From the NCBI RefSeq assembly GCF_025994435.1, contig NZ_BAQK01000071.1, positions 67,410 through 131,409 of the forward strand: 64,000 nt of DNA. The letters run 5' to 3'. The position numbers were made by a program, and so were the translations under genes. A model generated the notes under the pieces. The model made no database searches, was not told where the DNA came from, and was given only the letters and a program-made list of their open reading frames with translations. Source of the stretch: Gluconacetobacter johannae. GTDB taxonomy: Bacteria; Pseudomonadota; Alphaproteobacteria; Acetobacterales; Acetobacteraceae. This document shows, one piece after another, positions 1-7,943 of this stretch; the first letter of the stretch is position 1, and each line of letters begins with the position of its first letter.

Positions 1-12
1 CTTTCGACCCGG

Positions 13-43
13 AAAGGGCCGGTCCTCGTGACCGGCCCTTTTT
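13..43 (+). terminator. Intrinsic terminator upstream of obgE
   Basis: A 12-base arm (13-24) pairs with 30-41 around a 5-base loop, and a run of T follows to 43. This is a standard rho-independent terminator. It probably ends the transcript of the gene lying left of the window; in many bacteria that is rpmA, but it is not visible here. Confidence 0.8.
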
Positions 44-103
44 GCGTCCTATATATCGGATGCACGCGGCCTACGCCGTTCCATCCCGACCGGATCACTG
101 ACG

Positions 104-1171
104 ATGAAATTCCTCGATCAAGCCAAGATCTACGTGAAATCCGGCGATGGCGGCGATGGCGTCGTCGCCTTCCGGCGCGAAAAATACATCGAATTCGGCG
201 GCCCCGACGGCGGGCGCGGCGGACGCGGCGGCGACATCGTGTTCGAGGCCGCGGATAATCTGAACACCCTGATCGACTTCCGCTACACCCAGCATTTCCG
301 CGCCCGCAAGGGCGGCAACGGGGCAGGATCGGACCGGACCGGCGCGGCCGCGCCGCCGGTGGTGATCCAGGTGCCGATCGGCACCCAGATCTTCGACGAG
401 GACCGCGAGACCATGCTGGCCGACCTGGACCAGCCCGGCAAGCGCATCGTCCTGTGCCATGGCGGCGACGGCGGCCACGGCAACGCCCATTTCAAGACCA
501 GCACCAACCGCGCCCCCCGCCGCGCCGACAAGGGATGGCCAGGCGAAGAGCGCTGGGTCTGGCTGCGGCTGAAGCTGATCGCCGATGTCGGGCTGGTCGG
601 CCTGCCGAATGCCGGAAAATCCACCTTCCTGTCGGTCGTCTCCGCCGCACGGCCCAAGATCGCGGATTACCCGTTCACCACCCTGCACCCCCAGTTGGGC
701 GTCGTGCGCCTGTCGGTGGCCGAGGAATTCGTGATCGCCGACATTCCCGGCCTGATCGAAGGCGCGCATGAAGGCGCCGGGCTGGGCGACCGCTTCCTGG
801 GCCACGTCGAACGCTGCGCGGTCCTGCTGCATCTGATCGACGGGGCCGCCGGCAACGTCGTGGAGGCCTGGCGCACCATCCGCCACGAGCTGGACGAATA
901 TGGCGGCAACCTGGCCCACAAGCCGGAAATCATCGCCCTGAACAAGACCGACGCCATGACGCCGCAGCAGATCAGCAGCCGCCGCCGGGCGCTGGAAAAG
1001 GCCAGCGGCCAGCCGGTCGTCACCCTGTCCGGCGCCACACGCCAGGGCGTGGACGCCGTGCTGCGCCTGCTTCAGGACCGCGTCACCGCCACCCGCGCGG
1101 CCGAGCGCGAGGCAGGCGCCGTCCCCGGCGTCACGGACCATGGCGCCACCGACCACGGCGCCGCGACATGA
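104..1171 (+). CDS. obgE: Obg family GTPase ObgE/CgtA
   Basis: A 355-residue essential GTPase that associates with the large ribosomal subunit and links ribosome assembly to growth state. The N-terminal glycine-rich Obg fold spans about residues 1-155 (repeated GDGG/GGRGG patches at 14-45 and 119-125). A G domain follows, with the P-loop GLPNAGKS at 166-173, the switch II DIPG near 213 and NKTD at 280-283. The C-terminal tail is short and lacks a long acidic extension. The gene follows a terminator and overlaps proB by 4 bases (ATGA), so the two are probably cotranscribed. The obg-proB pairing is common in Alphaproteobacteria. Confidence 0.96.
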   Translation: MKFLDQAKIYVKSGDGGDGVVAFRREKYIEFGGPDGGRGGRGGDIVFEAADNLNTLIDFRYTQHFRARKGGNGAGSDRTGAAAPPVVIQVPIGTQIFDEDRETMLADLDQPGKRIVLCHGGDGGHGNAHFKTSTNRAPRRADKGWPGEERWVWLRLKLIADVGLVGLPNAGKSTFLSVVSAARPKIADYPFTTLHPQLGVVRLSVAEEFVIADIPGLIEGAHEGAGLGDRFLGHVERCAVLLHLIDGAAGNVVEAWRTIRHELDEYGGNLAHKPEIIALNKTDAMTPQQISSRRRALEKASGQPVVTLSGATRQGVDAVLRLLQDRVTATRAAEREAGAVPGVTDHGATDHGAAT

Positions 1172-2295
1172 CGTCCCCCGCCCTGCCCGAGCTGAAGGCC
1201 GCCCGCCGCGTCGTCGTGAAGATCGGCAGCGCGCTGGTGGTCGACCCCGAGCAAGCGGCGCCGCGCACCGCCTGGCTGGACAGTGTCGCCCGCGACATCG
1301 CCACCCTGCGGGCGAACGGGACGGATGTCATCGTCGTCTCCTCCGGCGCGATCGCGCTGGCGCGGCACAGCCTGGGGCTGACGCGGCCCACCTTGCGTCT
1401 GGAGGAAAAGCAGGCCGCGGCCTCGGTCGGGCAGATCCGCCTGGCCCAGGCCTGGGCCGACGCGCTGTCGGCCCACGGGCTGGTCGCGGCCCAGATGCTG
1501 CTGACCCCGGGCGACACCGAGGACCGGCGCCGCTACCTCAACGCCCGCGCCACGCTGGATACGCTGCTGGGCCTGGGCTGCGTTCCCGTCATCAACGAGA
1601 ACGACGCGATCGCGACGACCGAGATCCGCTTCGGCGACAACGACCGCCTCGCCGCCCGCGTGGCCGAGATGACGGGCGCCGACCAGTTGGTCCTGCTGTC
1701 GGACATCGACGGGCTGTATACCGCCGACCCCCGCACCGACCCCGACGCGCGGCACCTGCCCGTCATCGCCGCGCTGACCGACGAGATCGAGGCCATGGGC
1801 GGCGCGCCGCCGCCGGGCTATTCCTCGGGCGGGATGCGGACCAAGCTGATGGCGGCGCGAATCGCGACGCAGGCCGGATGCGCCATGGCCATCACCATCG
1901 GCAAGGACATGCGGCCGCTGGCGCGCCTGCTGGAGGGCGCGCGCTGTTCGTGGTTCCTGCCCGCGCCCGACGGCCGATCGGCCCGCAAGCGCTGGATCGC
2001 GGGCGGGCTGACCCCGGCCGGACGACTGGCGATCGACGAAGGCGCGTGCCAGGCCCTGGCGGCCGGATCGTCCCTGCTGCCGGCCGGCGTCCATGCCATC
2101 ACCGGCACGTTCGAACGCGGGGACCTTGTGCTGGTGACGGATCGCGACGGGCGGGAGGTCGCACGCGGCCTGTCGGCCTACAGCGCCGCCGACGCGCGCC
2201 AGATCGCAGGCCATCGTTCGGACGATATCGAAAGCCTGCTGGGCTGGCGCGGCCGCGACGAAATGATCCACCGCGACGATCTGGTGCTGAGATAG
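1168..2295 (+). CDS. proB: Glutamate 5-kinase
   Basis: A 375-residue cytoplasmic enzyme that phosphorylates L-glutamate with ATP, the first and feedback-controlled step of proline synthesis. The amino-acid-kinase fold covers about residues 1-260: a lysine-containing KIGSALVV strand near 18, a VVSSGAIA loop near 50, the NENDAIATTEIRFGDND stretch near 149, and a GGMRTK loop near 217. A C-terminal PUA domain follows (about 280-365), as in the E. coli-type enzyme. The start overlaps the obgE stop by 4 bases, suggesting translational coupling. proA is not next to it; the following 160 bases hold hairpins only. Confidence 0.95.
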   Translation: MTSPALPELKAARRVVVKIGSALVVDPEQAAPRTAWLDSVARDIATLRANGTDVIVVSSGAIALARHSLGLTRPTLRLEEKQAAASVGQIRLAQAWADALSAHGLVAAQMLLTPGDTEDRRRYLNARATLDTLLGLGCVPVINENDAIATTEIRFGDNDRLAARVAEMTGADQLVLLSDIDGLYTADPRTDPDARHLPVIAALTDEIEAMGGAPPPGYSSGGMRTKLMAARIATQAGCAMAITIGKDMRPLARLLEGARCSWFLPAPDGRSARKRWIAGGLTPAGRLAIDEGACQALAAGSSLLPAGVHAITGTFERGDLVLVTDRDGREVARGLSAYSAADARQIAGHRSDDIESLLGWRGRDEMIHRDDLVLR

Positions 2296-2336
2296 CCCTC
2301 CTGCCGCCGAGGCCGACGAAACCTGGCAGGAAAGGT

Positions 2337-2448
2337 CGGGCGTTGCCCGAACCCACCAGGGCCTGAGGCCCTGGACCCCATTCAGGGATGAAACGACTGG
2401 GTTTCCAAAGGGCTAGGCCCTTTGGCGGGTTTCAGGGCAGAGCCCTGA
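2337..2448. repeat. Array of four short palindromes (intergenic hairpin repeat)
   Basis: Four hairpins with 3-base loops lie in the proB/2456 gap: 2337-2341 with 2345-2349; 2356-2363 with 2367-2374 (CCAGGGCC/GGCCCTGG); 2405-2413 with 2417-2425 (CCAAAGGGC/GCCCTTTGG); and 2432-2438 with 2442-2448 (TCAGGGC/GCCCTGA). The units share a GGGC-N3-GCCC core. This looks like a REP/ERIC-style dispersed intergenic element, and it may also end the two converging transcripts. Copy number in the genome cannot be judged from one window. Confidence 0.7.
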
Positions 2449-2455
2449 GAACTGC

Positions 2456-3169
2456 TCAGGTTCGGGGCGGCCAGCGTAGGGTCGGCTCCGACCGGGGACG
2501 CCGCGCGGCCCAGTCGTCATCGGCCCGGGCGCGATCGACCGCCTCCCGGCCAATCTGCCTGGAATCAAGCGGCCTCGGTTCGGCGTGCCTGGGCTCACCC
2601 CCACGATCCGCCATCGGGGCGCGCTCGACCGGTGGGGCGGGGCGGGCGATCGGCGGGGGCTCGCGCGGCGGGGCCGCCGGCCGGTCGTGCCAGGGCATGG
2701 GCCGGGCGTCATCCAGCGGGGCACGAACCACGGGACGCGGCGGCATGGCCGGCGGAGGCTCCACCGGCGGCGGCGCACGCGGGGTTTCGATGGCGGGCGG
2801 GGGGTCGAACCGGGTCGGGCGAGGCGCCGCCGGACGTTCGGGGCGCGGCGCGTAGGCGTCGCTGGCCCGGCTGCCGGCCGGGGGCTCGGCCGGACGCGCC
2901 GGCACGGGCGCGGGCTCCACCACCGGGGCGGGGGCCGTGCGCGGCGGGGCGGGCATCGCGGGGCGCCGATCCTCGGGCGCCAGGGCCAGGACCCGCAATT
3001 CGGCCTGCAGATCCTCGAGCTGAAGCGCAATCGCATCCAGCCGGCCTTTGACGCCGAACACGGCGAAGGGCATCAGCAGCCACACGAAGGCAAACAGCGC
3101 ACCGCCAATCAGCAGCGCCAGTTGCAGCCACCAGGGCATCCAGTCGGAAAACGGTAACGGCATCGGCAT
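2456..3169 (-). CDS. Proline/alanine-rich single-pass membrane protein, unknown function
   Basis: 237 residues. A short N-terminus is followed by one strong hydrophobic helix (about 12-40), then a short helical segment rich in Leu/Glu (about 41-68) that could form a coiled coil. The remainder (about 70-237) is an Arg/Pro/Ala-rich low-complexity tail. I recognise no enzymatic domain. The layout resembles small phage-shock or LapA-like anchors with disordered tails, but I would not assign a family. It lies 92 bases downstream of gapR on the same strand and may be cotranscribed with it. The strong strand-specific protein composition supports it being real. Confidence 0.6.
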   Translation of the reverse strand: MPMPLPFSDWMPWWLQLALLIGGALFAFVWLLMPFAVFGVKGRLDAIALQLEDLQAELRVLALAPEDRRPAMPAPPRTAPAPVVEPAPVPARPAEPPAGSRASDAYAPRPERPAAPRPTRFDPPPAIETPRAPPPVEPPPAMPPRPVVRAPLDDARPMPWHDRPAAPPREPPPIARPAPPVERAPMADRGGEPRHAEPRPLDSRQIGREAVDRARADDDWAARRPRSEPTLRWPPRT

Positions 3170-3261
3170 ACGACCAGGAAATGAACGGATCCGCGCGCCA
3201 GTCTGACCAGATCAGCCCCGTCCCGCGCAAGGGTTCCGTTGAACGTCACATGCCCGGAATG

Positions 3262-3534
3262 TCACATACCCAGGGCGCGGCGATAGATGTCCAGCAGGGT
3301 CTCCTGCTCCTCCACCTCGGCGGGTTCCTGCTTGCGCTGGCGGATGATCTGGCGGATGACCTTCACGTCGAAACCGGCGGACTTCGCCTCGGTGAAGATG
3401 TCCTTGATATCGCCGGCCAGGGCCTTGCGTTCCTCTTCCAGACGCTCGACCCGCTCGATGATGCTACGCAGCCGGTCCGCCGCGATTCCACCGACCGCCG
3501 CCTTGTCGTCGCCTGCAAAATTTTCCGCATCCAT
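3262..3534 (-). CDS. gapR: GapR-type nucleoid-associated protein (DUF2312/UPF0335)
   Basis: 90 residues from the chosen start, close to the family norm. Members are small coiled-coil DNA-binding proteins. In Caulobacter GapR binds AT-rich, overtwisted DNA ahead of replication and transcription. The signature features are visible: AADRLRSIIERVERLEEE (about 18-35), followed by the basic stretch containing GFDVKVIRQIIRQRKQ. The ATG at 3534 is preferred over one at 3555 because a GGAGG lies about 11 bases upstream of it and the shorter form starts MDAEN. The gene diverges from zwf across about 250 bases. Confidence 0.88.
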   Translation of the reverse strand: MDAENFAGDDKAAVGGIAADRLRSIIERVERLEEERKALAGDIKDIFTEAKSAGFDVKVIRQIIRQRKQEPAEVEEQETLLDIYRRALGM

Positions 3535-3660
3535 GGAACCGCATGCCTCCAGCATCGTGGTTGGAACCTCGCCCGTCCGGCCCGGCAGGCATGGAAAACC
3601 AGGCCGGGCGCGATGGGAACGGCGGGCTTATCGTGACGGTGGCGGCCGGTCAATGGCAAC

Positions 3661-3666
3661 TTGACA
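3661..3666 (+). promoter_or_regulatory. Possible -35 element for zwf
   Basis: A consensus TTGACA lies in the gapR-zwf divergent gap, about 120 bases before the zwf start. No convincing -10 hexamer is found 16-18 bases downstream, so this is only a candidate. Confidence 0.25.
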
Positions 3667-3788
3667 GCCAAGGGGGCCTCGGCCCAAACCGGACCAAGGC
3701 AGGTCGTCTCCACGGCAAGGGTGCCGGCCTACGCGCGCCCGCGCGCCGCCCAATTGCAACAATCAGAACCTTGCAGGAGGCCGCTTCG

Positions 3789-5267
3789 ATGGCTCAGCTC
3801 CCACCCGTGGATACTTTCGACTACATCGTGTTCGGGGCCACTGGCGATCTGACGATGCGTAAATTGCTGCCCGCGCTGTACTACCGGTATCGCGACGGAC
3901 AGGTCCCCGATGACTCCCGCATCATCGGCACCGCGCGGTCCCCGCTGTCGCGTGAGGAATATCAGGCCCGCGCCGAGAAGGCGCTGAAAACCTTCGTCAA
4001 GCCGGACGACCTGAACGACGACACGGCGCGCCGCTTCCTGGACCTGGTCCATTACGTCAGCCTGAACGGCGCCGAGGCCGACAGCACCTGGCCCGCGCTG
4101 AAATCCCTGCTGGCCGACGCGCCGGCGGACCGGATCCGCGTCTACTACCTGGCGACCGCACCCGGCCTGTACGGCCAGATCTGCGAGAATCTGAGCACCC
4201 AGGGCCTGGTGACCCCGCAATCCCGCGTGGTGCTGGAAAAGCCCATCGGCACCGACCTGACCAGCGCCGACGCCATCAACGACGGCGTGGGCAAGCATTT
4301 CCCGGAAAACCATATCTTCCGCATCGACCACTACCTGGGCAAGGAGACGGTCCAGAACCTGATCGCGCTGCGCTTCGCCAATCCGGTGTTCGAACGGCTG
4401 TGGTCGAGCGATGCGATCGAGTACATCCAGATCACGGCGGCCGAGACGGTGGGCGTCGAAGGACGCGGCCCGTACTATGACAAGTCCGGCGCGCTGCGCG
4501 ACATGATCCAGAATCACCTGCTGCAGGTGCTTTGCCTGGTGGCGATGGACCCGCCGGGCTCGCTGGAGGCCGACAGCCTTCGCAACGAGAAGCTGAAGGT
4601 GCTGCACGCCCTGCGCCCCATCGCGCCGGAGGACGTCGCCACCTATACGGTGCGCGGCCAGTACACGCGCGGCAAGGAGGGCGACAAGACCCTGCCGAGC
4701 TACCTGGAAGACCTGGGCCAGGACGCGACCAGCAACACCGAGACCTACGTCGCCATCCGGGCCGAAATCCATTCCTGGCGCTGGGGCACGGTCCCGTTCT
4801 ACCTGCGGTCGGGCAAGCGGATGGCCGAGAAATGCAGCGAGATCGTCATCCAGTTCAAGGCCGCCCCGTGGTCGATCTTCCCGACCCGCCCCGAGGCGAA
4901 CCGGCTGGTCATCCGCATCCAGCCCGACGAGGGCGTGACCCTGTCGGTCTCGACCAAGGATCCGACACCGACCGACTCCCTGTCCCTGCGCCGGGCCGAC
5001 ATCAACATCGCCTTCGAGAAGGCGTTCAGCACCCGCTATCCCGATGCCTACGAACGGCTGCTGCTGGACGTCGTGCGCGGCGATCCGGTGCTGTTCATCC
5101 GCCGTGACGAGGTCGAGGCCGCGTGGCGCTGGGCCGATCCCATCCTGAAGGGCTGGAGCGAGAACAAGGCGCCGCTGGAATCCTACCCGGCCGGCAGTTG
5201 GGGCCCGGCGGCGGCGAACGCGCTGCTGGCGCGCAGCGGCCATCGGTGGCACGAGGACATGGTATAA
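3789..5267 (+). CDS. zwf: Glucose-6-phosphate 1-dehydrogenase
   Basis: 492 residues, the usual family length. Oxidises glucose-6-phosphate to 6-phosphogluconolactone with NAD(P)+, the entry to the oxidative pentose phosphate pathway, which is the main sugar route in acetic acid bacteria. The nucleotide-binding GATGD is at 16-20, EKP at 150-152, and the active-site RIDHYLGKE at 178-186 includes the catalytic His and substrate-binding Lys. The ATG at 3789 has a perfect AGGAGG at 3775-3780. The reading frame stays open upstream, but that part is not protein-like. A small anchored protein follows after 5 bases. Confidence 0.96.
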   Translation: MAQLPPVDTFDYIVFGATGDLTMRKLLPALYYRYRDGQVPDDSRIIGTARSPLSREEYQARAEKALKTFVKPDDLNDDTARRFLDLVHYVSLNGAEADSTWPALKSLLADAPADRIRVYYLATAPGLYGQICENLSTQGLVTPQSRVVLEKPIGTDLTSADAINDGVGKHFPENHIFRIDHYLGKETVQNLIALRFANPVFERLWSSDAIEYIQITAAETVGVEGRGPYYDKSGALRDMIQNHLLQVLCLVAMDPPGSLEADSLRNEKLKVLHALRPIAPEDVATYTVRGQYTRGKEGDKTLPSYLEDLGQDATSNTETYVAIRAEIHSWRWGTVPFYLRSGKRMAEKCSEIVIQFKAAPWSIFPTRPEANRLVIRIQPDEGVTLSVSTKDPTPTDSLSLRRADINIAFEKAFSTRYPDAYERLLLDVVRGDPVLFIRRDEVEAAWRWADPILKGWSENKAPLESYPAGSWGPAAANALLARSGHRWHEDMV

Positions 5268-5272
5268 CCGGC

Positions 5273-5713
5273 ATGGCCCGAGACCCTTCCCTTTCGGGAC
5301 GGCGCCCCCGCCTGACGATGCGCCAGCGCATCGTCAGGCGGGTGCTGATGGTCGTGCCCCTGGCGCTGCTGGCCATCATCAGCGCGCGCATGGGCTGGCT
5401 GGACCAGGCGGCCGACCAGATCACCTTCCGCCATGCCAACTGGTTCGACGACACCGCGCTGGTCGAACATTTCCGTACCGTGGTGACGCACAACGGCATG
5501 ACCGACACGCGCGGCGACTGCCTGCTGTTCATCGTCAACGGCAACGACCCGCCGGACGCGGCGCGCTTCGACGTGATGGAAAAGCATTCGGGACACTGCC
5601 CCGGTCCCAAGGGCGCGCTGCCCAAGCTGTTCACGCTGAAGATCGACCGGCTGGCGCAGACCGCGCAGACCGACTGGGGTTCGCCCGGACAGTTCCACCC
5701 CCTGCCCCGCTAA
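5273..5713 (+). CDS. Small membrane-anchored protein of unknown function
   Basis: 146 residues. A basic N-terminus (about 1-25), one hydrophobic helix (about 26-40), then a soluble domain with two cysteines (in RGDCLLF and SGHCPGP) suited to the periplasm. I do not recognise a family. It starts 5 bases after the zwf stop, so it is probably in that operon. A perfect 16-bp inverted repeat (5307-5342) overlaps codons 12-24, and in-frame ATGs at 5318 and 5348 are alternative starts, so the true N-terminus is uncertain. Confidence 0.65.
   Translation: MARDPSLSGRRPRLTMRQRIVRRVLMVVPLALLAIISARMGWLDQAADQITFRHANWFDDTALVEHFRTVVTHNGMTDTRGDCLLFIVNGNDPPDAARFDVMEKHSGHCPGPKGALPKLFTLKIDRLAQTAQTDWGSPGQFHPLPR
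5307..5342 (+). promoter_or_regulatory. Perfect 16-bp inverted repeat, 4-base loop
   Basis: Arms 5307-5322 and 5327-5342 are exact reverse complements around a CCAG loop. In RNA this would be a very stable hairpin. It lies inside the beginning of the small gene after zwf, and there is no T-run after it. It could lower expression of the downstream gene relative to zwf or protect the zwf mRNA 3' end; both are inferences. Confidence 0.7.
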
Positions 5714-5796
5714 CTTCGACCACCCCCCTTGCTGCGGGGGCGGCGAGACAGTTACCTAAGGGGCGTTACCCCCGACATACGGCTTACAGGACATAG

Positions 5797-6459
5797 ATGA
5801 CGACGACCGGACAGACCCGGCCCGGACCGATACCGGCCGACACCGCCCCCGCCGCCGGGCGGCGCGATTTCCTGGCGCTGGTGACCCTGGCGACCGCCGG
5901 CGCGGGGGTGGCCGCGTTCGCATGGCCGTTCCTCGACAGCCTGCGGCCGGGCGACGCCGCCGCCGCGCATGCGCCGATCGACGTCGACGTCTCCAAGCTG
6001 CCGCCGGGCCAGCAGATTACGGTGGTATGGCACGGCAATCCGGTTTTCATCACCCACCGCACGCCGGCGTCCCTGGCGCGACTGCAGGAGGCGTCGCTGA
6101 AGGCGCGCCTGCGCGACGGGGCGTCCGGCATGGTCCAGCAGCCGCCCTACGCCACGAACTGGCATCGTTCCATCGCCCCCGAATACGGGGTGGTGGTGGG
6201 GATCTGCACCCATCTGGGCTGCGTGCCGACCTACGCCCCCACGCCGGACCCCAGCACGCCCATCGCCAACTGGCCCGGCGGCTATGCCTGCCCCTGCCAC
6301 GGGTCGAAATTCGACCTGGCCGGACGGGTCTTCATCGGTGCGCCCGCGCCGTACAACCTGCCCGTCCCCCCTTATTCGATGCCCAACCCGACAACGATCC
6401 GCATCGGGCAGAACCCGCCGGGGTCGGATTTCGATTTTTCCAGCATCCTGCAGATCTGA
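5797..6459 (+). CDS. petA: Rieske iron-sulfur subunit of cytochrome bc1 (ubiquinol-cytochrome c reductase)
   Basis: 220 residues, full length. The Rieske subunit takes the first electron from ubiquinol at the Qo site and passes it to cytochrome c1. A twin-arginine-like RRDFLAL (22-28) precedes the single membrane helix (about 29-46), as in Tat-exported Rieske proteins. The cluster ligands are in CTHLGC (137-142) and CPCHGS (165-170), both complete. Unusually, no cytochrome b or c1 gene follows: a convergent esterase begins 20 bases after the stop. Either petB/petC lie elsewhere or this is an extra Rieske protein. Confidence 0.93.
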   Translation: MTTTGQTRPGPIPADTAPAAGRRDFLALVTLATAGAGVAAFAWPFLDSLRPGDAAAAHAPIDVDVSKLPPGQQITVVWHGNPVFITHRTPASLARLQEASLKARLRDGASGMVQQPPYATNWHRSIAPEYGVVVGICTHLGCVPTYAPTPDPSTPIANWPGGYACPCHGSKFDLAGRVFIGAPAPYNLPVPPYSMPNPTTIRIGQNPPGSDFDFSSILQI

Positions 6460-6479
6460 CCCCGGCGGAAAACCCGGAC

Positions 6480-7445
6480 TCAGGGCCGCGCGCGGCTGTC
6501 GGCGAAGGCCGCGCGCAACTGCCGCCCGCCGAAGCGGATGGCCGCCTTGCCCCACGGCATGATCGAATACAGGTTCAGGTAGCCGTGGATCGTGCCGGGA
6601 AAGCACCGCACCGTCGCGGGCACGCCCACCGCGCGCAGGGCCTCGGCATAGCCCGTCCCCTCGTCATGCAGCGGGTCGCACTCGGCCGGCACGATCACTG
6701 CCGGCGCCACCCCCGACAGCGACGGCGCGAAAATCGGCGCGACCAGCGGATCGCGCAAATCGTCGGGCGTGCGGACATATTGCTGCGCGTACCATTCCAG
6801 CAGCCGGGTCGTCAGCATGTAGCCATGCCCGTAGGTCTGGCGCGACGGCACATCGCGCGCACCATATAAGGACGGGTAGTACAGCAACTGCATCGCCAGG
6901 TCGGGGCCGTCCCCGTCGCGCGCCAGCAACGCCAGCACGGCCGCCAGGTTGCCGCCCGCGCTGTCGCCCGCGACCGCCACGCGCCCGCCCCAGCGCCAGG
7001 CCTCGCCCGCCAGCCAGGCCAGCGCGGCCCGGCAATCCTCGACCGCCGCGGGAAAGCGATGTTCGGGCGCCAGGCGATAGTCATACGACAGGACCGCGGC
7101 CCCCGAGGCCCGGGCCAGGCGACAGCAGATGCCGTGATGCGAGTTCAGCCCGCAATGGACGAATCCGCCGCCGTGCATGAACAGGACCACCCCCCGGACG
7201 CGCCCATGGGGAATGTAAAGCCGCGCCGGGCGCAGTTCGGTCGCGCCGGGCACGCGCAGGTGCAGCACGCGCCTCAGCGGCAGGCTGGACAGGCGTTGCG
7301 GAAAGCACGGGCGGTCCAGCAGTCGCCGGATGCTTTCCAGCGAATGGGGCACGCGCGCCCGCGTGGTGGCCCGACTGGCCAGATGCCGCAGCAGAAGGCG
7401 CGCCATGAACCCGGGCCCCGCGCGCCGTTCCGGTCCCAGAGCCAT
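6480..7445 (-). CDS. Alpha/beta hydrolase of the hormone-sensitive-lipase (HSL) esterase family
   Basis: 321 residues. The oxyanion-hole motif HGGG is at 91-94, the nucleophile elbow GDSAGG at 160-165 (Ser162), with the likely acid Asp257 (DPLHDEG) and base His287 (TIHGY), so the catalytic triad is complete. Substrates are probably short-chain esters; the natural one cannot be read from sequence. No signal peptide is evident, so it is likely cytoplasmic. It converges on petA and diverges from rnpB, and stands as a single-gene unit. Confidence 0.85.
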   Translation of the reverse strand: MALGPERRAGPGFMARLLLRHLASRATTRARVPHSLESIRRLLDRPCFPQRLSSLPLRRVLHLRVPGATELRPARLYIPHGRVRGVVLFMHGGGFVHCGLNSHHGICCRLARASGAAVLSYDYRLAPEHRFPAAVEDCRAALAWLAGEAWRWGGRVAVAGDSAGGNLAAVLALLARDGDGPDLAMQLLYYPSLYGARDVPSRQTYGHGYMLTTRLLEWYAQQYVRTPDDLRDPLVAPIFAPSLSGVAPAVIVPAECDPLHDEGTGYAEALRAVGVPATVRCFPGTIHGYLNLYSIMPWGKAAIRFGGRQLRAAFADSRARP

Positions 7446-7495
7446 TCCAGCACCCCTCCACCCCGTTACCTGTCTTTGATGCGGCGCATTCCCCC

Positions 7496-7524
7496 TTGAC
7501 GCAACCCGACGGCATCGTCAGTTT
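7496..7524 (+). promoter_or_regulatory. Probable rnpB promoter
   Basis: TTGACG at 7496-7501 and CAGTTT at 7519-7524, separated by 17 bases. The -10 ends 7 bases before the 5' end of the RNase P RNA helix P1, which is the right distance for initiation. Confidence 0.55.
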
Positions 7525-7530
7525 CCGCAG

Positions 7531-7943
7531 GCCAGATGGTCGGGCGACCGCTGTTGCATGGATTTTCCATGCGATGGAGGAAAGTCCGGGCTCCACGGAG
7601 GAACGGTGCCGGCTAACGGCCGGCGGGGGCGACCCCAGGGAAAGTGCCACAGAAAACAAACCGCCCCCACGGCATTCCGGTTCGCCGGAGATGGTGCGGG
7701 CAAGGGTGAAACGGTGCGGTAAGAGCGCACCGCGCGTGCGGTAACGCAGGCGGCAGGGCAAACCCCACCGGGAGCAAGACCGAATAGGAACGACAGACGG
7801 GCCGCCTTCGGGCGGGGTCGTCGGGGGTCTCCGCCCCGTCGTTCGGGTTGGTCGCGTGAGGCGTGCCGCAAGGCGCGTCCCAGAGGAATGGTCGCCCCCC
7901 TTCGTCAGAAGGTGGACAGAACCCGGCTTACAGACCATCTGGC
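7531..7943 (+). ncRNA. rnpB: RNase P RNA, bacterial type A
   Basis: About 413 nucleotides. The catalytic RNA of RNase P matures tRNA 5' ends. The conserved core is visible: GAGGAAAGTCCGGGCTCC near 7576, the AGGGTGAAACGGTGCGGTAAGAG region near 7703, and CCGGCTTACAGACC near the 3' end. Helix P1 closes the molecule: GCCAGATGGTC (7531-7541) pairs with GACCATCTGGC (7933-7943), which sets the ends. A stem around 7798-7850 fits the variable P12 arm. The RNA lies between the esterase promoter region and the dcw cluster. Confidence 0.95.

Noticed and set aside
3543..3788. N-terminal extension of zwf to an upstream ATG
   Set aside because: The extra residues are not G6PD-like, overlap the gapR upstream region, and the ATG at 3789 has a perfect AGGAGG.
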